Part shown: one piece after another, positions 35,373 to 43,325 of the stretch
Layout of the letters: each line of letters starts with the position of its first letter
How positions within the stretch are numbered: position 1 is the stretch's first letter
Assembly (NCBI RefSeq): GCF_018866305.1
Contig: NZ_CP076456.1
Location: 1,674,001 to 1,738,000, forward strand
Source of the DNA: Arthrobacter sunyaminii
GTDB taxonomy: Bacteria > Actinomycetota > Actinomycetes > Actinomycetales > Micrococcaceae
Reading direction: 5' to 3'
DNA length: 64,000 nucleotides
The notes under the pieces: model-generated
What the model was told of the DNA's origin: nothing
Seen by the model: the letters and a program-made list of their open reading frames with translations, nothing else
Database searches by the model: none
Made by a program: the position numbers and the translations under genes

Positions 35373-35972
35373 GTGAAACACATCTCGGACACCGCTGACG
35401 TCTCACCCAGTGCTCGCATCGGAGCCGGATCCAGGATCTGGCATCTCGCCCAGGTGCGGGAGAACGTCTCGATGGGTAGGAACTGCATTATCGGGCGGGG
35501 CGCATATGTAGGTCCGGGTGTCCGGATCGGCGATAACTCGAAAATCCAGAATTATGCCCTCGTATACGAGCCCGCGGTGCTGGGGGAGGGCGTCTTCATT
35601 GGCCCAGGTGTGATCCTGACAAACGATACGTATCCCCGCTCGATCACGCCCGGCGGCCGCCTGAAGAGCGCTGAGGATTGGGTACAAGTCGGCGTCGTCA
35701 TCGGAAAAGGGGCGGCTCTCGGAGCGCGTTCAGTGTGCATCGCGCCGGTCACCATCGGCGAGTGGTCGAGCATCGCCGCCGGGGCGGTGGTAACGAAGGA
35801 CGTTCCCCCCTACGCGCTCATGGTTGGCGTCCCTGCTCGGCAAGTCGGATGGGTTGGTAGGGCTGGAGTTCCGCTCAACGCAACAAGCGCGGTGGATTGG
35901 GTATGCCCTCAGACCGGAGAGCGTTATGAGCAAACAGGCGCGGCATTAGCTCTGCTTGGGAATGAGGACTGA
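35373..35972 (+). CDS. WbpD/WlbB-like sugar N-acetyltransferase
   Basis: A left-handed β-helix acyltransferase, about 199 residues from this start. VSPSARIGAGSRIWHLAQV, NCIIGRGAYVGPGVRIGDNSKIQN and GEGVFIGPGVILTND are hexapeptide turns. The pattern SRIWHxxxV…KIQNxxxxY…FIGPxxxxTND…P is the signature of UDP-2-acetamido-3-amino-2,3-dideoxyglucuronate N-acetyltransferases. GGTGAGGA (about 35356-35363) supports GTG 35373; another GTG at 35277 would add 32 residues. Divergent from, but functionally matched to, the oxidoreductase and the DegT protein at 28807. Confidence 0.88.
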   Translation: MKHISDTADVSPSARIGAGSRIWHLAQVRENVSMGRNCIIGRGAYVGPGVRIGDNSKIQNYALVYEPAVLGEGVFIGPGVILTNDTYPRSITPGGRLKSAEDWVQVGVVIGKGAALGARSVCIAPVTIGEWSSIAAGAVVTKDVPPYALMVGVPARQVGWVGRAGVPLNATSAVDWVCPQTGERYEQTGAALALLGNED

Positions 35973-36008
35973 AGGGTCGAACGCGCTGATCACGGATTTA
36001 CCGAAAGA

Positions 36009-36214
36009 GTTGGTGTCGTAGGAGGCGGCTCTGTGCGTCCGTGGGCGTCATCTAACACAGGAGTTCTGCCAGGACCGCAACCTGCCGTATCACGAACGGG
36101 GAAAGCTTGTAGTTGCTGTTACGGCGGAGGAACTGCCTGCGCTTGCAGACATCGAACTCCGGTCGCGCCAAAATCAGGCGCCTGGTCTGCGCCGGCTACG
36201 TAGGAAGCCCTGGA
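36009..36214 (+). pseudogene. L-2-hydroxyglutarate oxidase (lhgO-like) remnant
   Basis: The left part reads VGVVGGGS, the FAD-binding start of LhgO/FAD-dependent oxidoreductases. After a frame change and a large deletion, the next part reads FCQDRNLPYHERGKLVVA and then ELPALADIELRSRQNQAPGLRRL. This matches the LhgO segment F-C-x-x-x-x-I-x-Y-x-x-C-GK-L-x-VA…. Start and catalytic half are missing. It marks the right edge of the polysaccharide island. Confidence 0.72.
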
Positions 36215-36255
36215 CGCAGGAAGGCTCCCGCCAAGGTGGCGGGAGCCTTCCTGCG
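36215..36255 (-). terminator. Long hairpin after the fadAB operon
   Basis: A perfect 18-bp inverted repeat (36215-36232 and 36238-36255; core AGGAAGGCTCCCGCC) with a 5-nt loop, 48 bp beyond the fadB stop on the minus strand. There is no U-tract on either side, so it would be an I-shaped (tractless) actinobacterial terminator. Confidence 0.78.
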
Positions 36256-36302
36256 GCCGCAGCTGCAAGGAGCCGCGAAGCGCTACAAAGGACTGCGCGG
36301 GG

Positions 36303-38444
36303 TTAGGAGGCGGCCGAAACCGTTTCCTTCGCGGCGTGGAACGTGCGACCCAGCACCCGCTCGGACGCGCCGACACGGTCCAGGTACGGTGTGATGCCGC
36401 CCAGGTGCATCGGCCAGCCGGCACCCAGGATCATGCACAGGTCGATGTCCTCGGGACCGGACACCACGCCTTCGTCCAGCATGCGGCCAATCTCATCCGC
36501 CAGGGCATCCTGCGTGCGCCGCAGGACTTCCTCGGAGGTGGACGGCGTGTTGCCGAAGTCCAGCATCGCCAGCGTTTCGGTCGGGATGTATGGCTTCCCG
36601 TCCTCGTCCTTCTGCCAGAGCGACTTGATGCCGGCGTCGATGATCTTCTGGGAGTTCTTCGACAGCCAGAACCGCTCGCCGAACGCTGCGTGCAGGGATT
36701 CCTGCACGTGCTGTCCCACCGGCAGGCCCACCAAAGCCAGCAGGGTGAACGGCGACATCGGCAGGCCCATAGGGCGCAGCGCATTGTCGGCGGTCGCGGC
36801 GTCGGTGCCTTCGTCGAAGACGGCGGTGATCTCGCCGAACATGCGGCCCAGGATCCGGTTGACCACAAACGCGGCGTCATCCTTGACCAGCACGGCGGTC
36901 TTCTTCAGCGCCTTGGCCAGGACGAACGCGGTAGCCAGCACGGCGTCGTCGGTCTTGGGGGCACGCACAATTTCCAGCAGCGGCATGACGGCCACCGGGT
37001 TGAAGAAGTGGAAGCCCACCACGCGCTCGGGGTGCTGCAGGTCAGCGGCCATCTCCGTCACGGACAGTGACGAAGTGTTGGTGGCCAGGATGCACTCGGG
37101 GGAGACCACGGCCTCCACCTCGGCGAACACCTGCTTCTTGACCGAGAGTTCCTCGAACACGGCCTCGATCACGAAGTCGGCATCCGAGAAGGCTTCCTTG
37201 GACACCGAGCCCGAGACCAGTGCCTTGGTGCGGTTGGCGGCATCGGGGGAGATGCGCTTCTTGGCGAGCAGCTTGTCCACCTCGGCGTGCACGTAGCCCA
37301 CGCCCTTGTCCACGCGCGCCTGGTCGATGTCCGTCATGACAACGGGCACCTTCAGCTGGCGGGCGAACAGCAGCGCGAGCTGGCTGGCCATCAGGCCGGC
37401 ACCCACCACGCCTACCTTGGACACCGGGCGGGCCAGCTTCTTGTCCGGTGCGCCGGCGGGACGCTTGCCGCGCTTCTGGACCAGGTCCAGGAACGCGTAG
37501 ACGGTGGAGTGGAACTGCGGGGTCTGCATCAGTTCAGCCAGGGCTTCGCACTCGGCGTCGCGGGACTGCTCGGCGGTCCAGTTCTTGCCGGCCTCCAGCA
37601 GGTCCAGCACCTTGGCGGGTGCGGGAGCGGCGTTGGAGGTGCGGGCTTCCACCACGGCACGGCCGTGCGCGACGGCGGCGTCCCAGGCTTCGGGGGTGGC
37701 GGAGGGATCCGCGGCGTTCGGCCGGGAGACGGCAACTTCACCGGTAATGACGCGGGCGGCCCAGACGAGGGACTGCTCCACGAAGTCTGCCGGTTCAAAC
37801 ATCGCATCGGCGATGCCCAGCTTGAACGCTGCCGGACCGGAGAGGGTCCGGTTGTTGCTCAGCGGGTTTTCGATCATGACCTTGACGGCGTTCTCGGGTC
37901 CGATCAGGCGCGGCAGGATGTAGACGCCGCCCCAGCCCGGTACCAGACCGATGAAGGCCTCAGGCAGGGCGAGTGCCCCGGCACCGGTGGAGACGGTGCG
38001 GTACTGGGACTGCAGGGCAATTTCCAGCCCGCCGCCCAGCGCCACGCCGTTGATGAACGCGAAGCTGGGCACGCCCAGGGTGTGCAGCTTGCCGTAGACC
38101 TCGTGGCCCAGGCGGGCCATGGCCAGTCCGTCCTCGTAGGAGGCCAGCTTCTGCGTGGCGGACAGATCGGCGCCGGCCACCAGGTAGTGCGGCTTGCCGG
38201 TGACGCCGACGCCGACAATTTCGCCCGCCTCGGCGCGTGCCTTCAGGGAATCCAGCACCTCGCCCAGTTCCAGCAGGGTGTTGGGGCCCAGCGTAGTGGG
38301 GCGGGTGTGGTCGACGTCGTTGTCCAGGGTGATCAGCGCAAAGGTGCCGGCGCCGCCGGGCAGCGCGATGTCTGAAACGTAGGAGTGGGTGACAACCTCG
38401 GTGGGGAAGAGGCCCGCGAGGCGCTGGTAATCAGGAGCAGACAT
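36303..38444 (-). CDS. fadB: Multifunctional enoyl-CoA hydratase / 3-hydroxyacyl-CoA dehydrogenase
   Basis: A 713-residue fatty-acid β-oxidation enzyme. The N-terminal crotonase domain has VAGADLSATQKLA (oxyanion hole), GGGLEIALQSQYR and LPEAFIGLVPGWGG, both with the catalytic Glu. The C-terminal dehydrogenase begins at about residue 346 with VGVVGAGLMASQLALLFA (NAD site) and has VVGFHFFNPVAVMPLLEIV with the catalytic His near 478. Hydration and NAD-dependent oxidation are thus on one chain. The ATG (38444) shares a base with the thiolase stop (TAATG). A fragment of a diverged homologue lies at 8010-8104. Confidence 0.95.
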   Translation of the reverse strand: MSAPDYQRLAGLFPTEVVTHSYVSDIALPGGAGTFALITLDNDVDHTRPTTLGPNTLLELGEVLDSLKARAEAGEIVGVGVTGKPHYLVAGADLSATQKLASYEDGLAMARLGHEVYGKLHTLGVPSFAFINGVALGGGLEIALQSQYRTVSTGAGALALPEAFIGLVPGWGGVYILPRLIGPENAVKVMIENPLSNNRTLSGPAAFKLGIADAMFEPADFVEQSLVWAARVITGEVAVSRPNAADPSATPEAWDAAVAHGRAVVEARTSNAAPAPAKVLDLLEAGKNWTAEQSRDAECEALAELMQTPQFHSTVYAFLDLVQKRGKRPAGAPDKKLARPVSKVGVVGAGLMASQLALLFARQLKVPVVMTDIDQARVDKGVGYVHAEVDKLLAKKRISPDAANRTKALVSGSVSKEAFSDADFVIEAVFEELSVKKQVFAEVEAVVSPECILATNTSSLSVTEMAADLQHPERVVGFHFFNPVAVMPLLEIVRAPKTDDAVLATAFVLAKALKKTAVLVKDDAAFVVNRILGRMFGEITAVFDEGTDAATADNALRPMGLPMSPFTLLALVGLPVGQHVQESLHAAFGERFWLSKNSQKIIDAGIKSLWQKDEDGKPYIPTETLAMLDFGNTPSTSEEVLRRTQDALADEIGRMLDEGVVSGPEDIDLCMILGAGWPMHLGGITPYLDRVGASERVLGRTFHAAKETVSAAS

Positions 38445-39691
38445 TACTTCGTGGCCTCCGTGGACTCGGTGTCGGTGTTGTAGTCGGGGTGGTTCGGGTT
38501 TTCCCAGATGATGGTGGCGCCCATGCCCAGGCCGATGCACATGGTGGTCATGCCGTAGCGCACGGTGGGATCTTCTTCGAACTGGCGGGCGAGCTGGTTC
38601 ATCAGACGTACGCCGGAGGAGGCCAGCGGGTGCCCGACGGCGATGGCGCCGCCGTAGCGGTTGACCCGGGGGTCGTCGTCGGTGATGCCGTAGAAGTCCA
38701 GGAAGGAGAGCACCTGGACGGCGAAGGCCTCGTTGATCTCGAACAGTCCGATGTCCTCGATGGACAGGCCGGTCTGCTTCAGCACCTTCTCGGTGGCCGG
38801 CACGGGGCCGTAACCCATGACCTCCGGTTCGACGCCGGCAAAGGCGTAGCCGACCAGGCGCATCTTGACAGGCAGGCCCAGTTCCTCGGCGGCATCGGCG
38901 GAAGCGAGCAGCGCGGTGGTGGCGCCGTCGTTCAGGCCCGAGGCGTTGCCGGCGGTGACGCGGCCGTGGGCGCGGAAGGGCGTGCGCAACTCGGCGAGGT
39001 CCTCGACCGTGGTGCCGGGACGGGGTCCTTCATCCACGGAGTTCAGCGTCCAGCCCGTGCCGGCCTTCTTGGAGGCAACCGGGACCAGATCCGGCTGGAT
39101 CAGGTTGTTGGCGTATGCCTTGGCGAGCTTCTCCTGGCTGGCGGCGGCGTACGCGTCGGTGCGTTCCTTGGTGATGTCCGGGAAGCGGTCGTGCAGGTTC
39201 TCGGCGGTGTTGCCCATGTTCAGGGCGGCCGGGTCCACGATCCGTTCGGTGACGAAGCGGGGGTTGGGATCGGCGTCCTTGCCCATCGGGTGGTTGCCCA
39301 TGTGCTCCACGCCGCCGGCAATGACGACGTCGTACGCGCCGAAGCCGATGCCTGAAGCCGTGGTGGTCACAGCCGTCATGGCACCGGCACACATGCGGTC
39401 AATGGCGAACCCGGGGACGGACTGCGGCAGCCCCGCCAGCAGCGCGGCGGTGCGGCCGATGGTCAGGCCCTGGTCACCGGTCTGCGTGGTGGCGGCGATA
39501 GCCACCTCATCAATGCGTTCCGGAGGAAGCGAGGGGTTGCGCCGCATCAGTTCGCGGATGCACTTGACCACCAGGTCGTCAGCGCGCATTCCCGCGTACA
39601 TGCCTTTTTCGCCGGCTTTTCCGAACGGGGTGCGTACTCCGTCAACGAAAACTACGTCCCTGATCTGCCGTGCTCGGCTTTGTGGGCTCAC
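38444..39691 (-). CDS. fadA: Acetyl-CoA C-acyltransferase (thiolase)
   Basis: A 415-residue thiolase that cleaves 3-ketoacyl-CoA to acetyl-CoA. The nucleophilic Cys is in AIDRMCAGAM; the C-terminal NEAFAVQVL, GGAIAVGHPLASSG (His) and MTTMCIGLGMGA (Cys) motifs are intact. AGAGGAG lies 6 nt before the GTG at 39691; the TTG at 39697 would touch the ribosome-binding site, so GTG is chosen. Forms the fadA-fadB operon and is first in it. Confidence 0.95.
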   Translation of the reverse strand: MSPQSRARQIRDVVFVDGVRTPFGKAGEKGMYAGMRADDLVVKCIRELMRRNPSLPPERIDEVAIAATTQTGDQGLTIGRTAALLAGLPQSVPGFAIDRMCAGAMTAVTTTASGIGFGAYDVVIAGGVEHMGNHPMGKDADPNPRFVTERIVDPAALNMGNTAENLHDRFPDITKERTDAYAAASQEKLAKAYANNLIQPDLVPVASKKAGTGWTLNSVDEGPRPGTTVEDLAELRTPFRAHGRVTAGNASGLNDGATTALLASADAAEELGLPVKMRLVGYAFAGVEPEVMGYGPVPATEKVLKQTGLSIEDIGLFEINEAFAVQVLSFLDFYGITDDDPRVNRYGGAIAVGHPLASSGVRLMNQLARQFEEDPTVRYGMTTMCIGLGMGATIIWENPNHPDYNTDTESTEATK

Positions 39692-39738
39692 GTGCAACTC
39701 CTCTTTGAGATATGAAACGGAACACTGTCCGGTGACCG

Positions 39739-39758
39739 ATGTTACTCGTCGGTAACAT
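39739..39758. promoter_or_regulatory. Candidate fatty-acid-regulator operator upstream of fadA
   Basis: ATGTTAC and GTAACAT form a perfect 7-bp inverted repeat around a 6-bp centre (TCGTCG), 48 bp upstream of the fadA start. The position overlaps the expected promoter of the minus-strand operon. TetR-type acyl-CoA-responsive repressors bind such palindromes; no regulator gene adjoins it. Confidence 0.65.
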
Positions 39759-39987
39759 AGGCTGCAAGCGCCGTGCCCCCGACACTACCGACATACCGCC
39801 GGCAGGCGTAACGGATGTCATTGCCGCACCGAAATGTCCTCATCTGTAAGCGAACGGTTGCCGGCTCAGCATTCGTCCAGACTTTTCACGTATTATCGTC
39901 TGACTATGGATGACCCTCCCTCACATAAACCCTTGCCCCTCCACGCTCTGACCGGATTTCCGGCCACATCCAGAGAGGGGCGCCCCA
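39759..39987. other. Intergenic, fadA to transporter gene
   Basis: No gene is seen. Downstream of about 39880, CACGTATTATCG may be part of the rightward promoter, and a short CCGG-ATTT-CCGG inverted repeat lies about 30 bp before the next ATG. Confidence 0.35.
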
Positions 39988-41337
39988 ATGTATGAACTGA
40001 TCATGCTCGCGGTCGGCCTCGTTCTTACGGTCGGCACCGGGTTGTTCGTTGCCTCGGAATTTTCGCTGGTCAATCTTGACCGCAATGACCTGGAGGCACG
40101 GCAGGCACAGGGCGAAAAACGCCTCGGCCCCACCATCAACGCCCTCAAGATCACGTCGACGCACCTCTCGAGTGCGCAGCTGGGCATCACGCTCACCACG
40201 CTGTTGACGGGCTACACCTTTGAACCGGCCATCAGCTCACTGCTGCGCGAGCCGATGCTGGCCGTCGGAATTCCGGAAGCAGTCGTCGGCGGAGCAGGTG
40301 CCGTTATCGGCATCTTCCTGGCCACGGTGTTCTCGATGATCATCGGCGAACTCGTTCCCAAGAACTTCGCCCTGGCCCTTCCGCTGGCGACCGCCAAGGT
40401 GGTTATTCCGTTCCAGACCCTGTTCACCACGGTGTTCAAGCCCGTCATTCTGCTGTTCAACAACACCGCCAACGCGATCATCCGGTCCTTCGGCATCGAA
40501 CCCAAGGAAGAGCTATCCGGTGCCCGCAGCGCCGAAGAACTGAGCTCCCTGGTCCGCCGCTCCGCGCTGGAAGGCGTCCTGGACCTGGACCATGCACAGC
40601 TGCTCAGCCGCACCCTGCGGTTCTCGGACCACACGGCGGCCGACGTCATGACTCCCCGCGTCCGGATGCGCTCGGTTGCAGCAACCGACACAGCCGAACA
40701 GGTCATCGAGGCTGCCGTTTCCACCGGTTACTCCCGGTTCCCGGTGATCGGCCGCGACTCCGATGACATCCTGGGCGTGCTGCACGTCAAGCAGGCCTTC
40801 GCCGTCGCGCTTCCCGAACGCAGCGGCATCACCGCCGGAGACCTCATGGTTGAAGCCCTCCGGGTGCCCGAATCCATGGGCGTGGACTCCCTCCTCGGGC
40901 TGCTGCGCCAGCAGGGCCTGCAGGTGGCGGTGGTCTCCGACGAGCACGGCGGGACCGCCGGCATCGTGACCCTGGAAGACCTCGTCGAGGAAATCGTCGG
41001 CGAACTGGAAGACGAGCATGACCGCGCCCGCGTCGGCGTCGTCCGCTCCGGCCGCTCGCTCACCTTCGACGCGTCGCTGCGCCCGGACGAGCTGCGGGAC
41101 CGCACCGGCGTCGTCGTGCCCGATGGCGAGGAATACGACACGCTCGCCGGCTTTGTCACCGACCGTCTGGACCGGATTCCGGAACTCGGCGACGAGGTAG
41201 CCCTCAAGAACGGTGTCCTCCGCGTGGAACGCGTGGTGGGAACCCATGTGGAGCGCCTGCGCTTCACCCCGACGGAGGGATCGCTGCCGAGCACCCACGA
41301 CCAGATCATTGATGAGCTTACGAAGGACCTGGCATGA
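39988..41337 (+). CDS. CNNM/HlyC-CorC family transporter, long form
   Basis: A 449-residue membrane protein. The N-terminal CNNM/DUF21 domain (to about 195) has three to four helices and the motif FSMIIGELVPKNFALA. A CBS pair follows (DVMTPRVRMRSV… and VPESMGVDSLLGLLRQQGLQVAVVSDEHG). The C-terminal CorC/HlyC domain (about 345-440) is present. Proteins of this family are linked to Mg2+ (and Na+/Co2+) transport. The ATG follows GAGAGGGGCG at about 39972-39981. It overlaps the next gene by ATGA. Confidence 0.92.
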   Translation: MYELIMLAVGLVLTVGTGLFVASEFSLVNLDRNDLEARQAQGEKRLGPTINALKITSTHLSSAQLGITLTTLLTGYTFEPAISSLLREPMLAVGIPEAVVGGAGAVIGIFLATVFSMIIGELVPKNFALALPLATAKVVIPFQTLFTTVFKPVILLFNNTANAIIRSFGIEPKEELSGARSAEELSSLVRRSALEGVLDLDHAQLLSRTLRFSDHTAADVMTPRVRMRSVAATDTAEQVIEAAVSTGYSRFPVIGRDSDDILGVLHVKQAFAVALPERSGITAGDLMVEALRVPESMGVDSLLGLLRQQGLQVAVVSDEHGGTAGIVTLEDLVEEIVGELEDEHDRARVGVVRSGRSLTFDASLRPDELRDRTGVVVPDGEEYDTLAGFVTDRLDRIPELGDEVALKNGVLRVERVVGTHVERLRFTPTEGSLPSTHDQIIDELTKDLA

Positions 41338-42374
41338 GCGAATATCTTCCCGGAATCATCTGGCTGTTTGTTCTTCTGGTCGTCAACGCCTTCTTTGTCG
41401 GAGCGGAGTTTGCGGTCATCTCCGCCCGGCGCTCCCAAATCGAACCCAAGGCGGAAGCCGGGTCGAAGGCCGCCAAGACTACTCTCTGGGCGATGGAACA
41501 TGCCACGCTGATGCTCGCCACGAGCCAGCTCGGCATTACCGTCTGTTCGCTGGTGATCCTGAACGTCTCGGAACCAGCGATTCACCACCTGCTGGAAATC
41601 CCGCTGGGCCTGACCTCGCTGTCCGGTGAGGCCATCGGCATTATTGCGTTTGTGGTGGCCCTGCTGCTGGTGACGTTCCTGCACGTGGTCATTGGCGAGA
41701 TGGTCCCCAAGAACATCTCCTTCTCCGTGCCCACCCGCGCCGCACTCATTCTGGCTCCTCCGCTGGTGATGGTGGCCCGGATCTTCAAGCCGGTGATCTG
41801 GTCGCTGAACGGGATTGCGAACGGAATTCTGCGCCTGTTCAAGGTGGAGCCCAAGGACGAGGCCACCAGCGCCTACACCATGGACGAGGTGGCCAACATC
41901 GTGGAGCAGTCCACCCGCGAAGGAATGCTGGACGATGCCAGCGGCACTCTCAGTGCCGCCTTCGAATTCACCAACAAGACCGTTGCCGATGTTGAGGTGC
42001 CCATCGACCGGATGGTACTCCTGCCGGAAACCGCCACGCCCGCCGACATCCAGGAGGCGGTGAGCCGCCACGGCTACTCCCGCTACATCCTCACGGACGA
42101 CGACGGTGACCCCAGCGGCTACCTGCACCTCAAGGACGTCATGGACCTGACCAAACCGGAGAAGTTCGCCGCTCCGGTGCCCGCCAAGCGCATCCGCCGG
42201 CTGGCGTCGGCCTTTGTCGGCAGTGAGCTTGAAGACGCCCTGGCCACCATGCGCCGCAGCGGCGCCCACGTGGCACGGGTTTTCGACGCCGAAGGCAACA
42301 CCACCGGCGTGTTGTTCCTGGAGGACATCATCGAAGAACTGGTGGGTGAAGTGCAGGACGCCACCACCGTGTAG
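41334..42374 (+). CDS. CNNM/HlyC family transporter, short form
   Basis: A 346-residue paralogue of the preceding protein. It has the DUF21 membrane domain (VNAFFVGAEFAVISARRSQIE, VIGEMVPKNISFS) and two CBS domains (ADVEVPIDRMVLLPETATPADI, SELEDALATMRRSGAHVARVFD). It stops right after the second CBS domain (EDIIEELVGEVQDATTV), so the CorC/HlyC C-terminal domain is missing. The two proteins are translationally coupled and may form a heteromer, as inferred for paired CNNM genes. Confidence 0.9.
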   Translation: MSEYLPGIIWLFVLLVVNAFFVGAEFAVISARRSQIEPKAEAGSKAAKTTLWAMEHATLMLATSQLGITVCSLVILNVSEPAIHHLLEIPLGLTSLSGEAIGIIAFVVALLLVTFLHVVIGEMVPKNISFSVPTRAALILAPPLVMVARIFKPVIWSLNGIANGILRLFKVEPKDEATSAYTMDEVANIVEQSTREGMLDDASGTLSAAFEFTNKTVADVEVPIDRMVLLPETATPADIQEAVSRHGYSRYILTDDDGDPSGYLHLKDVMDLTKPEKFAAPVPAKRIRRLASAFVGSELEDALATMRRSGAHVARVFDAEGNTTGVLFLEDIIEELVGEVQDATTV

Positions 42375-42423
42375 CGTCCGGCATCCCAGCCAACAGGTTC
42401 CTGACACCGACACCGACATGGAT

Positions 42424-42465
42424 CCGATGCCGCCGGCCGCCCTCCCGGGCAGCCGGCGGCATCGG
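42424..42465 (+). terminator. Terminator after the CNNM pair
   Basis: A perfect 14-bp inverted repeat, CCGATGCCGCCGGC (42424-42437) and its complement (42452-42465), with a 14-nt loop, followed by TGTTT. It lies 50 bp beyond the second CNNM stop. Confidence 0.8.
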
Positions 42466-42564
42466 TGTTTAACGCACCGCAGCCGCAAGCGAACGCACCT
42501 GTGGGAAGTCCCGGTCCGGTGCGGAGCAGCTACCACGGGCATCCCCGGGGCATAAAATCTGAGG

Positions 42565-42960
42565 ATGCCGGAAACCGCAGATGTGATGGGATCCATCCTG
42601 GACGTGTTGAGTTGGGCGGGTCTCGCCGCAGGCCTTCCGCTGGTGCTTATTGGCCGGATCATCGGCAGGCGCAGATGCGTATGGATCAGCACCACGGCCG
42701 AAGTCTTTGAAGCCGGAGGATTCACGGGCCTTCGGTGGTCCGATCGCGAAGGAAGCCCCCGCCAGTCCCTGCACACCGCCGAACAGACCCGCGGGCTGGA
42801 GCCGGGAACGGAAGTTGCCCTGCACTATGACGCCTGCCACCCAGGCAAATGGGGCCTCGAAGAGCCCCGAAAGGAAAACCCTGTGCTCATTCTGGGGTGG
42901 ACGCTGAGTGCGGTCGGCATAGCCAGCACGCTGGGAGGCTTCATCCTGATGCTCTTGTGA
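42565..42960 (+). CDS. Small membrane protein with two terminal helices
   Basis: A 131-residue protein with a hydrophobic helix at about 10-30 and another at 108-130. Between them lies a ~75-residue soluble domain (WISTTAEVFEAGG…GTEVALHYDACHPGKWGL). The layout (TM - small β domain with V-x-Y-D-x-x-x-P - TM) resembles DUF3592-type proteins. Function unknown. It stands alone behind the CNNM terminator. Confidence 0.65.
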   Translation: MPETADVMGSILDVLSWAGLAAGLPLVLIGRIIGRRRCVWISTTAEVFEAGGFTGLRWSDREGSPRQSLHTAEQTRGLEPGTEVALHYDACHPGKWGLEEPRKENPVLILGWTLSAVGIASTLGGFILMLL

Positions 42961-43112
42961 TGCGGCCTTTCAAGGGCTGACCGCTCCTGCGCCTTCTGCT
43001 GCTGGAGCTTATCCCGGCGTCTTGCACAGGCATCTGTTAGGCTCCCGAGTCATGCGCCCACGCACCGACATGGGCCGGTGGACGGCAATATGAACAGAGG
43101 CGGTGATCTGCA

Positions 43113-43325
43113 GTGAGTGAGCACCTGAACAAGGAGAACCCGCGTGCCGCGGACAAGAACGACTCGCCTGCGATCTGGTTCTTCGTGGCAGCGGTTTTCG
43201 TTATCACGCTTCCGCAGATGGGCAACGGCGGGTGGCTTGCGCTGGATTCCTGGATTTCCATGGCCGCGGGTGTCCTGCTTACGTCACTGGGATTCTGGTC
43301 TATGGCGCGTGGGCGGCGGGGCTGA
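43113..43325 (+). CDS. Two-helix small membrane protein
   Basis: A 70-residue product from GTG 43113. A polar start (SEHLNKENPRAADKND) is followed by two hydrophobic helices (AIWFFVAAVFVITLP and ISMAAGVLLTSLGFW) and a basic end. Function unknown. Its stop overlaps the first possible non-canonical start of the methyltransferase reading frame. Confidence 0.6.
   Translation: MSEHLNKENPRAADKNDSPAIWFFVAAVFVITLPQMGNGGWLALDSWISMAAGVLLTSLGFWSMARGRRG

Noticed and set aside
17532..36255. Phage or ICE borders around the polysaccharide island
   Set aside because: No integrase, relaxase, tRNA gene or direct-repeat attachment pair is visible at either end.
36336..38375. Long + strand open frames opposite fadB and another opposite fadA
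   Set aside because: Same effect: repetitive Gly/Arg/His/Val composition without motifs, opposite intact β-oxidation genes.
39759..39987. Possible Mg2+ riboswitch (M-box) before the CNNM genes
   Set aside because: Only a short CCGG hairpin is visible; none of the long conserved M-box elements can be found in 229 bp.
40728..42776. A 682-codon minus-strand frame across both CNNM genes
   Set aside because: Runs through two real genes and the terminator; low-complexity composition and no recognisable domain.
43232..43321. Methyltransferase N-terminus starting at TTG 43232
   Set aside because: These 30 codons lie inside the small membrane-protein gene in another frame and do not resemble a methyltransferase start; kept only as an alternative.
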